DNA of 64,000 bases from Cryptomeria japonica. Taxonomy: Eukaryota; Streptophyta; Pinopsida; Cupressales; Cupressaceae. Numbering within the stretch: the stretch's first letter is position 1; each line of letters starts with the position of its first letter. The notes below the pieces were generated by a model, which was not told where the DNA came from, searched no databases, and saw only the letters and a list, made by a program, of their open reading frames with translations. This document shows, piece after piece, positions 44,107-56,340 of this stretch. A program made the translations under genes and the position numbers. Where the stretch lies: the NCBI RefSeq assembly GCF_030272615.1, contig NC_081406.1, forward strand, positions 402,828,939-402,892,938. Direction: 5' to 3'.

Positions 44107-44880
44107 CTAGTCAATGAGTTCAGGATGGATAATAGGTAGCTCGTGTGAAGTGGGAGGTGTTATGGGGGTGATGGTATTGATGTAAACATTAGAGAAGATA
44201 TCTTTCTCATATTCATAAGGCATTTTGTGGAATTCCTCTTCGTCAGCGCTTTCAATATCCAAAGAAGGACTAGAAGGGGTACCGGTGATAATAATCTTAG
44301 GCATCGGGGTGTACCCTAAGCCTCTGTTGTATTTGTAGGAGATAGGATTTATGGGTGTTTTTCTTCCTTTCTCTTCTGGTCCCAGGCCGTATCCTGTGTA
44401 ACCCATTTTTTCAACTATGGCAGATGCTTTTGGGTACATTTTTTTGGATACTTTTGCTGGATCATCATCCTCTTCCCAGTACAACTAGGAAGAGACATCT
44501 GCTTCAAGGCTCTCCTCATTAAGTGGGCCCCATTGCTGGAAAATGGTATTTTGGCATTGCATGACTGGTTTCGAATCCTTTTTGAGCTCTTTTGGTTTGC
44601 CAAATGACTTAGGAGAGAGAAGGAGGTTGCCTATTAATAAGACGTCCTCCAATTTGTATTCTCTAGAGCCATTGTCCAAGATCTTGATTTGATTATCTGG
44701 TTGGGATGAAGTGGAGGCAACGTTTGATGTGTCAGATGGAGGCGTTGAAGAGGGTCTATTTAGTGGACAATGATACAGATGCATCCCCTCTAATAGTTTG
44801 CAATATTGAAAAGGTTGGGGATCACCTTTGATAGTGATCTCTCTTCCATTATAGGGGAATTTGATGCATTGGTGATAGGT
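44107..44880 (-). pseudogene. Element A spacer with G-patch-like motif
   Basis: Between protease and RT. The first part is Ser/Pro-rich (PLNRPSSTPPSDTSNVASTS), then REYKLEDVLLIGNLLLSPKS. After a TAG in a Gln-like site (44,485) comes LYWEEDDDPAKVSKKMYPKA and AIVEKMGYTGYGLGPEEKGR, KTPINPI and NRGLGYTP. The pattern M-G-Y-x-G-x-G-L-G-x(4)-G-R-x-x-P-I is a G-patch-like motif, which in other proteins binds RNA or activates helicases. Its role in this element is not known to me. Confidence 0.65.
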
Positions 44881-44884
44881 GGAG

Positions 44885-45440
44885 GGTACGGCCTACAAGG
44901 AATGAATCCATGGCCACCCAAGGATAATGTTGTAGGGGAGATCAAGATCTAGTAATTGGCAAGGGGTTTCAATTGTAATGGGGCCCACTTGAAGAGGCGA
45001 GGTGATCATGCCCTTTGAAACTCTTTCCGCATCATCATATGCCTTTATTGTGATCATTTCTGATGTGTCTACCAAATCCTCAGAAAGTCCCAATTGTTTT
45101 ATTAATTTGTATGTACACAGATTAAGCCCAGATCCACCATCTATCAAGATATGTTTGACCTTATGCTTGTGGATAAGAGCTTCGATATGCAAAGGTTTGT
45201 TATGGTCTTCATCTGCGGGAGCATCTTTGGAGGTAAATACAAGGTGCTGCTGGGTAGCAAGGTTTCCAATGAGGGCTTGGAATTGGGTGGCATTGAAGTT
45301 ATCAGGAATGCGTGATTCAAGAAGGGCTTGTTCCAAAATTTCCTTATGGACTGGGGAAGTCTTAAGAAGTTCCAAAATGGAGATTTGTGTAGGGTTCTTC
45401 CCAAGTTGGTCAAGGAGGTCATATCAGTGAGTGGAAGACA
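44885..45440 (-). pseudogene. Element A aspartic protease
   Basis: A 160-codon frame holds ALIHKHKVKHILIDGGSGLN then LCTYKLIKQLGL, the DGGS form of the retropepsin site common in Tat elements, and LPYNIILGWPWIHSL, the conserved ILGxPW end. Upstream is a helix reading LESRIPDNFNATQFQALIGN. It ends with a stop at 44,893, after which AVPSTYHQCIKFPYNGRE, a normal part of the polyprotein, continues. Essential residues are intact. Confidence 0.82.
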
Positions 45441-47702
45441 TGGGTGGGGGATTTGGTGGGGGAGGTACTCCTTGGATGGTGACCTTACCTCGGTGTGTAG
45501 TTACATTGCAGTCATTCTGGAAATGGGAGGTGGAATGCGTGGTGCCTTAAATGACTATCCTAGCAGGATTTAGTCTTTTTTGGGAAGAAGGAGGATTAAC
45601 TCCTTGGATGGTTATGATATTAACATGATTGTCTGTAGGTTCAATGCGACCTACTAAAAAATCAAAGTCGGTTATGTGATTAGTGTAGTCATAACCCATT
45701 CTGTTAGATGATGAGCCTTTTCCTTTATCATGCTTCGGGAAGGGTTCCTGGTACATTTTGAGTTTGTCATTGTCATTACCAGGTTTTACATTTGTTACTT
45801 CAATCTCACCCCTATCAATGAGATCTTGTTTGTAGATTTTTAGCTTCATGCACTTTCGTGTATCATGCCCCTTGATACGATGGTATTCACAATACTCATT
45901 TTTGTTATACCATCTTGGTTTAGGTTAATTGGGGTCAAACAGGCGAGTGATTAGAAAAACCACTACATCCACTTGGACAAGTATTTGAAACACCATTTCA
46001 ACACGCTCAGCCAGAGGAGTGAAGTCTCTTGGAGTCATGTTATTTGATCGGGGTTGTCATCCCTGGATTGAGACATTGTTGTGAGGTTTTTGGGATTTAT
46101 TTTGATTGCTTTGATTATTGAATTGATGATTATTGGTGGTGGATTTTGGGGGAGCGGCCATGGTTTGGACCCGCTTTGCATTAGTTACACCATCATTGAC
46201 CACGTTTTTGTTTCTAGACCAGAATTTTGGCTTGTCATTGTGATAAGAGGAAGAAATTTGTGTCGACTTCTGGTAATGTTTCAAGGTTTCTTCCTCCAAC
46301 AAGACACGTTCGAGGGCGAAGCCCTTATCGGTCAATTTTTGGAAGGATTTGATACAGCAGATATTAAGGGTCTCGAAAGCTCAGGCACCAAGTTCTTTTG
46401 AAATAGCTCAATTTGATGTTGTTCTGGCATGTCCCACTAGAATTTCTTAATAAGATGTCACCATCTTTGTAGGAAATTGGCGAAGGTTTCTTCGGGCCTT
46501 TGTTTTGTATTGCATAGGTCCATCATAGAAACATCATTAACCATGTTGTAAGCATAGTGGGCCACAAATTTTTCCGCCAAGTCTGGAAAGGAGACAATGG
46601 AGCCTCGTGGTAGAGATGAGAACCACACCAGGGTGTCTCCCGTGAGACTCTTGGGAAAGAGTCTATGAAGATAAAGGTCACTATAGGAGACTTCTTGCCA
46701 TAAGATGTGGAATTCTCGGACATGGTCGTGGGGGTCTCCTTTGCCTTCATACTTGGTGAATTTGGGGATCTCAAATCCTGGGGGGTAGGGTGCAACTAAT
46801 ATAGATGGGTTGTAAGGACAAGGGCAAAACTCTTTGAATGAGTAAGTTTTCCTTTTATTAGTTCTTTCTTTCATGCCCTTGATGATATTTTCCATGTCTT
46901 GAATTTCCTTGATGAGGTCTTGTTGTGGACTTTGATAATGATGAATTGTATTTGCCCCAAGAATCGGATGAGCCAAAGAAGGTGCACCACCACCAATATA
47001 TTGATATGATGAGGAGGCAAGAATGTGGGATGCGCGGACCGATGTCGTGGGGATTTGTGTGAGAGTTGGTTGTGGTCCGCAAACTATTGTGATGGGATTG
47101 AGTACAACCCAGATAAAACTTGCAATGTTGTTGGCAGGAAGGGAAGTTTGTGGAATAGAAATATGTGGTTGAATGGAAGGAGGTGGTATAGAAGTGTGTT
47201 GGAAAATAGATGAGATCGGATGTGATAGTGGTATAGATGGTAAGGAGGAATAAGGTGGGATGGAGACCATGGTGGGAGGTGCCACGGGTGGCATTGATTG
47301 AGCTTGGATGATTGATGAGGCTGTAATTGATTGAGTTTGAATAATAGGTGCAACACTTTGTGTGGGAGCGAGGTCTCCTTGTGGTTGTTGGGTGAGGGCG
47401 GATCCATTAAATTCAAGTGGAAGTTGAGCTCCATTTTCAAGGAGAGTTTTTAGAAGGGTCGTAGGATTGTGTTGAATAAATTTTTCCATCATCTCTTGGT
47501 TATAAGAATCCGCTAGGAAAGTTTGCACTTTCGAAGAGAGTTCATCTTGGCTAACCATGTTAGGATTTTGGCTTTGATCTTGATTGCTAGGTTGCCCACT
47601 TTGTGTAGGATCTTGCGTGGGGTCTTCATATAGGCCACTAATGTCCGGCATGCCATATTGTTGTTCAGCCATCTTTCTCTTTTGGGATCGAGTTGTGACC
47701 AT
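45441..47702 (-). pseudogene. Element A gag
   Basis: ATG at 47,702 (MVTTRSQKRKMAEQQYGMPD). There is a long Gln/Pro/Ser-rich N-terminus, then PPGFEIPKFTKYEGKGDPHD, HVREFHILWQEVSYSDLYLH and RLFPKSLTGDTLVWFSSLPR, ending FLQRW and stop at 46,458. Beyond the stop it continues WDMPEQHQIELFQKNLVPEL, then after a frameshift LTDKGFALERVLLEEETLKH and the Tat-type zinc finger EYCEYHRIKGHDTRKCMKLK near 45,880. Gag builds the particle. At over 700 codons it is long for the family because of the low-complexity N-terminus. Confidence 0.85.
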
Positions 47703-50140
47703 ACACGAATAGCCTTAGAAAAGTTTGGAGGAGGAAATTTTTGATGAAGGACTTGGCAAGATATTTGTGGAATTTTGGATTTTGTCTTTTATGACAAGGG
47801 ATTTTGTTGATTGGTGGGGTTCTTGGATTAGAGCCCGGATTTGTTTAGAATTTGATACCTTAGTCCTTGGATGAGGACTTTAGGTGGTGGATGCAACCAC
47901 AAGCAAGGTGATGACCAATTTGGGTAGAATTTAGACCTTGGATTGATGATTAAAGAAGCCTCTCTTATACCAAGGGTTGACTAATGACCCTAAGCAAAGT
48001 AAAGACGTGAATTAAGAGTCTTGATCAACTCATAAAGGATTAGGAAAAAGGTACTTGGAGAGGATTCTCCTTCAAGCATGAGAGCCAATTTATCAATGAT
48101 GAGGTCTAAATGAAATTTCACAAGGCATGTAATTTTAACGTGAGGTTAAATTGGATTAGAGGATGATTGGATTTGGATTTTCATAATTGATTTGATAATA
48201 GTGGGAGATTGATTTTATGTGCTAAGTCCTTACGAAAGTTGAGGGTGATTGATAGAGGAGGTATGATAATGATGGCTTAGAAGAAACTTGATGACTAGGT
48301 TGTTCTTAGCATGGACATGACTCAATGGAGGATCAATTCGAATGGCAAGTTATATGAAGGGACGGGACCATCCTGATTTGGACGATAGTTGGTGTTTCAA
48401 AAGGAAAAACTTGAATGTTGATGGAGAGGATGGAATCTTAGCTTCTCTCTTAGGCTTATGAAACATGGGACGAACGGAGCTTTTGAGGCAATTTTGGACT
48501 TTGTGGAGGTAATGTCTTGGACAATTGTTTGTGCCTTGACAAGTGTTTTGCAAAGTGTTTGGGGATAATGATGTATTTTTAGTCTACTCTTGGCAAGTGT
48601 GTACCAAAAAAAGAAAACACAATGATCAAATGCATGTTAACTCAAAGACACTCATGCTCATATACAACATTCTTAAGGCTGGCAAGGACAATAGTCATTG
48701 GATCCCAATCAGTTTCCCAGCTACGCTTACCCAGAGTGGACACTTAGGTGCTTGACCCCATTGGCTCCCCTCCACGACACTCACTTCTTGGGGCAGCCAA
48801 GCATCAATTCCCATGAAAACTCCTCATGGCGAACTTTGTGTCTCTACTAAGGGCCGTAAAAATATGGGCAGCTTCGGAGGTCCAACCTCCTACACCAATA
48901 ACTGGAACATTTTTTGGCCACTATGAACAAGGTGTTTAGTAACTCTTCCCGTTAGGAGCTACCCTTCAAAGTTGCACAAGTGCAATTGAGGCCTATAGCC
49001 TAACGAAGGACCAAGAACTTAGTAGTCACGCAAGCATGATTGAGATCTCTAGGATCCTACTAAGCACCCAATGTGAGAGTGAACTCTCATATAGCCCCAA
49101 CCATTAACCCTTTCGTAGTCAATGGCCTATTTATTATAGTGAGTTGTGAACCCCAGGTCCGGGTGTACTCACTTGGGTCGTTCCCCTCTTACCTTCTCAA
49201 AGAGAAAGTTGGGAGGGCATGACCGCTAGAGGAAACCACACAATCAAACCAGAAAAGGTTGGAGGGTTTGGATTTTTGATCGTCTAGCTAGATGAGAGCA
49301 TACTCTCCTACCTTTACGCTTTTCTTAAAAAGACACGGAAGACAAAGGTTCATTCCATTTTAATTAATATCTAGGTGCCTAATTTAAATAAATCCACAAT
49401 GTTTGGTTGAATCTGCTTAGGCAACATGCAAAATAGTGAGATTAGTAGTTTTTTTTTTGTTTTTTCTTGAGTCTTGGATGGTCGGATTAAGCTGCAAAAC
49501 TAAAAGGATAGAAATTAGTCCTAACTATACTGCACATATAGCGCACGTGCTAAAGTGCAGTCATCCACGTCGAAACGCCTGCGCAGGCGCCGAAATGTCT
49601 GCGTAAGCGCTGAACCAAATAAAATTAGTAAACAAATTGACAGATCACACAAAATAGGAAGGGATTTTATACTTGTCTGTCGTGCTAGTCAGAAACGCTC
49701 GCACTAAAACGCCTGCGCTAGCACTAAAACTGAAAAACAGAGATCGATAGGAGTTAGCGGGTAAAATTTCAAAATTTAATTCCAAATAACAGAGTAGGAA
49801 TTTTGGAAAAAATAGTCACGCTGGTTTGAATCAGATGCACTAAAACGCTTGCGCTCACGCTGAAACGCCTATGCACGCGGCAAAGAAATAGACAGAGAGT
49901 GAAAAAAAAGATTAAATTTTTAGAAGCAAAAAAATAAATAAATAAAATCTAAATGTTAGGATTTGGTTGCGTCGATGCGTGTGCGCTCGCGCTGATGCGC
50001 TTATGCTTGTGTCAAAACAAGCTTTCTATCGCACTAAATTTGAGGCGCTCGCACTAATTTGTAGTCTCTCATGCTGTTCCAGAACCTATGTCTCACGACT
50101 CAACAAAACTCACAAAAAATATTAGTTTTTAGGGACATGG
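47703..50140. other. Element A leader (no gene), with GC-word array
   Basis: About 2.4 kb between PBS and gag without a long reading frame on the sense strand. 48,700-49,370 is more balanced in base composition, with words repeated such as CTACTAAG and CCTAACGAAGGACC. From 49,540 to 50,065 there are many GCGCTCGCAC-like words in AT-rich surroundings, for example ACGCCTGCGCAGGCGCCG and CGCTCGCACTAAAACGCC. Confidence 0.7.
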
Positions 50141-50158
50141 GTCCCACCGGGCGTGCCA
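50141..50158 (-). other. Element A primer binding site
   Basis: Minus strand TGGCACGCCCGGTGGGAC, three bases from the LTR. It shares 17 of 18 bases with the PBS of Z (3,558-3,575). Confidence 0.85.
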
Positions 50159-50161
50159 GAA

Positions 50162-51440
50162 TGAAGAGGGGAAAAGACTTGTGAGGTGGATTAGATAGCA
50201 AATATGCAAATCAAACATATAATCATATGAAATCCAAAGACATAATTTGAAATGCTCAAAACAAGGACAAATGCATATACCTCACAAACCAATACCTTCT
50301 CCTTCAGATGGAGCTTGATGAAGTGAAGGCGATGATGCTCCACTTGATGTGCTCCTCTTTCTTGTTTTGATGTGGATGGCTCTCCAATGTTGTGCACAAT
50401 ATGAAATGGATTTTAGGAGGATGATATGGATAAAAATGATCAAGTGTGGATGAGATATGATTTGGACATGATAAGGTTGCTAAGATGATTTCCTAGACTC
50501 AAAAGGGTAGCATAAGATTACAGGGCTTGGAGATGAAGAATGAAGGGATAGAATCCTCAATTTATAGGAAGGGAAGAGGAAAAATGGATGGCTAGGATGG
50601 ATTCAAGATGAAGGGCTAGGATTGCTTGTGAGCTCCCATAAGGCCCAAGAGAGGGTGTGGAGACCAAGAGATGTGCCTTAAAGGCATTTCTTGTCTCCAC
50701 ACTCCTCAAGGTAAATTGGGAAGACTTCCCAAGGTATCTTGAGAAGAGCAAGGTGCATTGGGAAGATTTCCCAATGTGCCTTGAGAGGAGCAAGGGATGT
50801 GACATTCCTTGAAGAATGGGGAGGAGGAATTTAAAATTCTCCAAAAAGGGATAATCATGGGGATTGGAGGAATAAGAAGGAATTAAAAATTCCTTGGGAG
50901 AGGAGATGCCTAGAGGATTGTGAGATTTTGAAAATCTCACATTCACCTAGGAAAAGAGCATTAAAAGCTAGCGGTTGGATGGAAGGGACAAGGGGTTGAC
51001 TTTGTGGCTAATCATGATGATTAGCCACTAGCAACTCATTAAGAGGGGATTAGAGGAAGAATTAGGTGGGATAGGATTTGTAGGAGGATTTGACTAGGAG
51101 AGAGAATGAATGGAGGGAATTAAAAATTTGAAGAATAATGTTAAGTGGGTTTTAGGGAGTTTCTAGAAGACTTTATTAGGTTAATGATGAATTAAGAAGA
51201 TGATTTGTAGGAATCATGTAGGTTAACTAATTAAATAAAATTAATTAGCCAAGAGGAAGATTTGTGAAGATTTAATTTTTAAGAAGAATAAAGAAAGGGA
51301 TTGATTTATTAAATAAATCAATCACATACTATAGTGACAATATTAATTATATTTAATTAATATTGAGGAGAATTTGAATTAACATAATTAATTAATTAAT
51401 TATGTGAGGAATTAAAAATAATTATTTTTAAGTGTCTACA
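50162..51440 (-). repeat. Element A 5' LTR (1,279 bp)
   Basis: Partner of 33,794-35,079, same ends TGAAGAGG and GTCTACA. TATA box on minus at 50,559-50,566; palindromes at 50,716-50,732 and 50,758-50,774. Confidence 0.95.
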
Positions 51441-51448
51441 ATAAGTAC

Positions 51449-51482
<34 letters not shown>

Positions 51483-52027
51483 ATATGTATATGTATATAT
51501 ATGTACATATATATGTATATGTATATATGTATGTACATATATGTGTATATGTCTATATGTGTATAAATATATATATACACATACATATATATATGTATAT
51601 ATATGTATGTATATGTATATATGTATATACATATATACATATACACATATACACATATACATATATATGTATGTATATATGTATGTATGTATATATGTAT
51701 GTATGTATATGTATATATATGTGTGTGTGTATGTATGTATGTATATATACATATATATATATATATACATATACATACATATATATACATATATATATAT
51801 ATACATATACATATACATACATATATATACATATATATATACATGCATATATGTATATATATGCATGTATATATATGTGTGTGTGTGTGTATGTACATAT
51901 ATATACATATATACATATACATACATATATATACATATATATATACATGCATATATGTATATATATGCATGTATATATATGTGTGTGTGTATGTACATAT
52001 ATATACATATATATATGTATATATATT

Positions 52028-52058
<31 letters not shown>

Positions 52059-52497
52059 ATATATATACACATACATATATACATATATATATACATACAT
52101 ATATATACATAGATATACACACATATATATGTATATATATGTGTATGTATATCTATGTATATATATATATATATAGTATGTATATGTATATATATGTATA
52201 TATACATGTATACATATGTGTATACGTATACATATGCACATGTGTATACGTATACGTATGCACATGTGTATACGTATACGTATGCACATGTGGATACGTA
52301 TACGTATACACATATGTATATATATATACATATACATATACACATATGTATACATGTATATGTATATGTATATGTATGTATGTATATATATATATGTATA
52401 TATACATATGTGTGTGTGTACACACACACATATACATGGATAAATACATATACATATACATATAAATGTATACATACATATATATATACATACATAT
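51441..52497. repeat. Microsatellite 3: compound TA/TG/CA repeat with nested longer units
   Basis: About 1.06 kb of TATATG, TATG, TG and CA repeats. It contains a 104-bp duplicated block (around 51,841 and 51,945, with ACATGCATATATG and its inverse) and four 24-bp units of CACATGTGTATACGTATACG at 52,212-52,307. Open frames in it are by-products. Confidence 0.95.
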
Positions 52498-54275
52498 TGT
52501 AATGTCCCGTACTAAGGTTTGGCCTGTTTTAACAATGATTAATCCATCCCAACATACTTATGCCATAAACTAAATTGATTAGGAGACAAAACTATCTTAA
52601 CATGAATCCAATTAGTGATATTCCACAATTCAATCGGTAAATTGCTTGTTCAAATTACTATTTCTATATGTACATGTGTATGATAAAAATGGAATCAAGT
52701 GAATTAGGACCTAATCCCACTCTCATTCACACATTGGAATACAAAATCTCCTAAGGAGATGAATCACTTTAACTTCCTCATGAAAGAGAGTCAAGGAATA
52801 TATTTAAGGTTTCTATTCATTTGCTGCTATGAAGAGAAGATGTGCAAAAATGTGATAGTATGACAAACTAAACTAAAGAGATGACTAGAAATGTAAATAT
52901 AAACTGAAATATAGGAAAATTCTGATCTAAAATTGAGGCACAAAGTACAAAAATAGAAATGAAATACAGATATGCACCTACCCCCAAAATTTGGGTTGAA
53001 TTGAGCTGGACCAGGGCGTTGGTCGCTTTGGTCTCTATCACTGCACTGAGCTGATCTTTTGGAATCTGCACCCTGAGGTCCTAAAACATTGAACAACCAT
53101 ATAAAACTCCAAAATGTAGAGGACCAGGGCACTGGGCGCTCTAGTCCCATGGATCTAGTACCTCCTTTTGGATTTCGTTCTGTATCTGCAAACTTTGGCT
53201 TTCCTGAAGATCGTGCAACCGTCATATTTCTATACCTGCACCATGAAAAATGATGTTTGGGTGGCTATATAAGGTTTTTCCTTAGGCAAAGCCCTTATTT
53301 TTGTGATTTCCACCTCCATAAATAGCCAATAATGTATTGAAATGTGTGTGTACTAGAATCTTATGTGCTTACAAGATCCTAAATGAGCTAGAATGCAAGA
53401 ATAGAATTCTACCCTATGCTTTGAGTATAAACCATAAATGTAAATGAGAATGCTTCAAATCACAAATGCAATAATGGATCTAAAGAAATAATATAAATCT
53501 AAAAATGAATGTTGTGAAACTCATACAAAGTTATGAAAATATCATGAAATCATACCAAACCATAAGGAAGAGGTACAAACCAATCAACAGTCGGTGATCT
53601 CCTATTATTCTTCAATATCTTCAAAGCTTTAATTGGTGATGAAAATGGTTGATGTAGACTTGATGAATGCTTGATTTTCTAATTGAAGACTTCACATAAC
53701 CTGAACTTTCACTTCATAAGAGGCTCCTTCGAATGAGGAAAGAAAAGGCTAAATGTATGAAACCCTACCTTTGTTTTTTTAATTAAAGGTAGACCTAGAA
53801 TATATATATTTTCTCAAACATTTGGATTTAAACATTATAATACTACCAAAACATGATCCCAAAATCCAGGGAGAAAAAGTTGGGACCAATGTGATTCACA
53901 CCGGTCTTATCAACTTTTTTCCAAATTTCTAGGGACGCAAGGTATTGTGATTATAAGGTGATCCCCAAGTGGATGTGATGATTCAAAGTGTTTAGATATG
54001 TGAAATCGGGCCTTGAGGGTTAAAATAGGACTTAATTAGGGCTTTGATGACTTAATTTGTTAAAAATATAAAATAAAAAAAAGGGCACACTTAGGGTTAA
54101 GGGCCCAATTTTATGATATGTGGAGTGATAAAAGAGGACTTTTAGATTTAATTATATTATTTAATTAAATTATTAAAGGGAATTTGAAATACAAAATGTA
54201 ACACACTAAGGTGGGTGCTAACCTAAGCATGGAATTGTACCACCCAGTTAGGGGTGTATAATTTACGATGCTACA
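52498..54275 (-). repeat. Element X 3' LTR (1,778 bp)
   Basis: On plus it begins TGTAATGTCCCGTACTAAGG and ends TTTACGATGCTACA directly before a PPT. The start rests on the edge of the microsatellite and the TGTA...TACA mirrored ends. The partner is outside the window. It shares with the Y LTR the end, the surroundings of a TATA-like tract near 53,795 (GTAGACCT) and a mirrored GGACC...GGTC motif at 53,883-53,907. Two more mirrored motifs lie at 53,008-53,034 and 53,121-53,147. Confidence 0.75.
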
Positions 54276-54290
54276 TTTAGCCCCCACTTT
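54276..54290 (-). other. Element X polypurine tract
   Basis: Minus strand AAAGTGGGGGCTAAA before the LTR start TGTAGCATCG; similar to that of Y. Confidence 0.85.
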
Positions 54291-54871
54291 AGCAGTCATA
54301 TGACACTATGTGCATATGCAAGCTAAAGTATATAAAATTAAACATTTCATAGAAAAGGATATATACATAAGGTGATGGACAAAGCCCCCAATGGTATCTA
54401 CAATACACTGTTAGGAACTGCACCCTACAAAACCATATTGTTAGATAAAATCACAAAATCATCAAAATGCTTACTAAGGAAATGATGAAATTCATGGGTA
54501 GCTATATGCCCCCCTTCTTAAGCTTTCTCATTAGTGAGTTGAAATAGGGTATCATGTTTACCATAGATAATTGTGAAAAGAAGTGATGGCAAAGTTCGCA
54601 ATGAAGTTTAATACAAGATCGAAGTGTATCATGGAATATTTCATAGGAAAGAGAACCAAAACATGAACAATATGGAAATCAAAGTTCCCTAGCTCAAGAT
54701 ATGAATGATTGAATAGGAAAAAGTGAAATTAGGGTTTCGAAAAGTATATACTTCTTAAATAGCGAAAGTGACATTTTCATTCATCACTTTCACACTTTTG
54801 TCTCATAGGGCAAAAGAGGAGCCTACATAACACTAAAAATTCCTCGATGACAACTCAAGTTGCTCACACGG
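54291..54871. other. Non-coding region between PPT of X and PMD gene
   Basis: AT-rich, no reading frame with a known motif. In position it corresponds to 35,096-36,107 in A but lacks the tandem array. Confidence 0.5.
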
Positions 54872-56340
54872 ATGGGTATTTTATGGCCCAGCGTGATCAA
54901 GGATCACCCGCTTGATGAGGTGAGTCCACTCAACCACACATTGACTTTTCCATTAACCTTTTATTTGATCGCGTTGACTTTTTGAGTAAGTTTGAAACTC
55001 TAATCTATGCCCCAGCAAGGATGCCATGGTCTCCCTTGGGCGCCATGGTCCCTACTGGACGCCCTAGTCCTCCTAGAACATCATGGTCCCTCTAGGGCAC
55101 ACTGGTCCCTAACCAAAGGCATGCATAGGATCGAGTGATAATTGATGATTTAATTGTTTTGGATTTTGGATGGATTACTCATTCATGATTGTTGATTTGC
55201 AGAGATTGTCATACATGCGAGAGCATAATATCGGGCTCACCAAATAGAATCTAAGGAGCTAGATTCCATGATTGTCACTGGAGGATAAACAATTTCTTGA
55301 GGCAGTGGGCCTATGGTACATGTGCAATATTCCCTCCACTGAGTTTCATCTGGCGATGCTTATGGAACTCATGGAGAGATGGGATTCGCATACTTCCCCC
55401 TTTTTCCTACTCGTAGAGGCGATGATAGTCACACTAGAGGATGTGTATCACATTTTAACTCCCTATTAGAGGACAAATTGTGAGGTATCAGATGGATCGC
55501 ACATTGACAGCTTTGAGGAGAGAGTATATGTATTACATTAGTAGACCCATGTGTACAGAGACAAAGGGTCAGATCCTCATTAGTTGGCTACTTCATCCTA
55601 CTGGCAAAGTTCCACTTGTGAGGAGATTGATGATAACTATAGTGGGGCTAGCCATATTCCCTAATAGTCAAGGCAGTCACATGCGCGGGGGCCTTACATA
55701 TGCCATTTGTACAATGGAGGAGTAGTGCACTGTATTTGCTTGGGGACGAAGAATGCTAGCCCAACTCTACCACAATTTGGGATATTTTACATATGGGGAG
55801 GGAATGAGTTTGATGACTTGCACCCTTCTACATGTCTGTATGTTTGAACATATCACGTGTAACAAGCCAACAAGATTTCTAGTGGATTTGGACATCAACA
55901 GACCTAGGTCATATGCTTATCCACTCATGAGACCATGGCAATGTGGTGGTCTACTATACTGGAGAGTTACTATTGACAAATTGAGATCAAATATTAATGT
56001 TTGGAAGTTATATTGATGGATGGCCACTTGTCCAGATCAATGGAAACAAATTTCCCTCATGTAGAGGAACCTCTTCTTAGACGGTCACCACAACTATATC
56101 ATTGTCTCCTTCTATTTTGATCGAGTGAGGTGATAGTTTGGTTTAAAGAAGGGCATTCCTTTAGCTATATCGGTCTATTGGTTCCCAAAACCATAGATTG
56201 GAAATCAAAGAGACTTTCCAAATCCCTAACTGATCCAATCAGCCTTGGCAAACGAACACGAATGGTCAAAGACCAAATTTCTCTACACTTTAGGCTCCAC
56301 TAGACCTTAGGTGGGTATACCCCAATCTCAAAAGCATAAA
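54872..56340 (+). pseudogene. Antisense PMD gene of element X, with intron, decayed
   Basis: Proposed exon 1 (54,872-54,919): MGILWPSVIKDHPLDE then donor GTGAGT. The intron ends GTTGATTTGCAG at 55,202. Exon 2 continues in frame with RLSYMREHNIGLTK. PMD marks: ELMERWDSHTSPFFLLVEAM, IVTLEDVYHILTPY, MLAQLYHNLGYFTYGEG, CMFEHITCNKP, and HNYIIVSFYFDRVR with a stop and QFGLKKGIP. There are several stops and shifts. The distance from the intron to ERWDS is 60-62 codons in both A and X, so intron and domain were inherited together. It lies antisense to X. Confidence 0.65.

Larger units (their letters stand above)
33794..51440 (-). mobile_element. Element A: 17.6-kb Tat-type Ty3/gypsy retrotransposon with antisense PMD gene
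   Basis: Two LTRs of 1,286 and 1,279 bp flank all expected parts on the minus strand: PBS, gag, protease, G-patch-like spacer, RT, RNase H, second RNase H and integrase. A plus-strand (antisense) gene with a plant mobile domain lies between integrase and the 3' LTR. LTR copies look about 96-97 percent alike by eye, so the insertion is fairly young. Flanks are ATATG (33,789-33,793) and ATAAG (51,441-51,445), a possible target duplication with one change inside the microsatellite. Several stops make this copy non-functional. Confidence 0.92.

Noticed and set aside
51396-52502. Frames up to 359 codons on both strands
   Set aside because: Same cause: microsatellite without stop codons. Not proteins.
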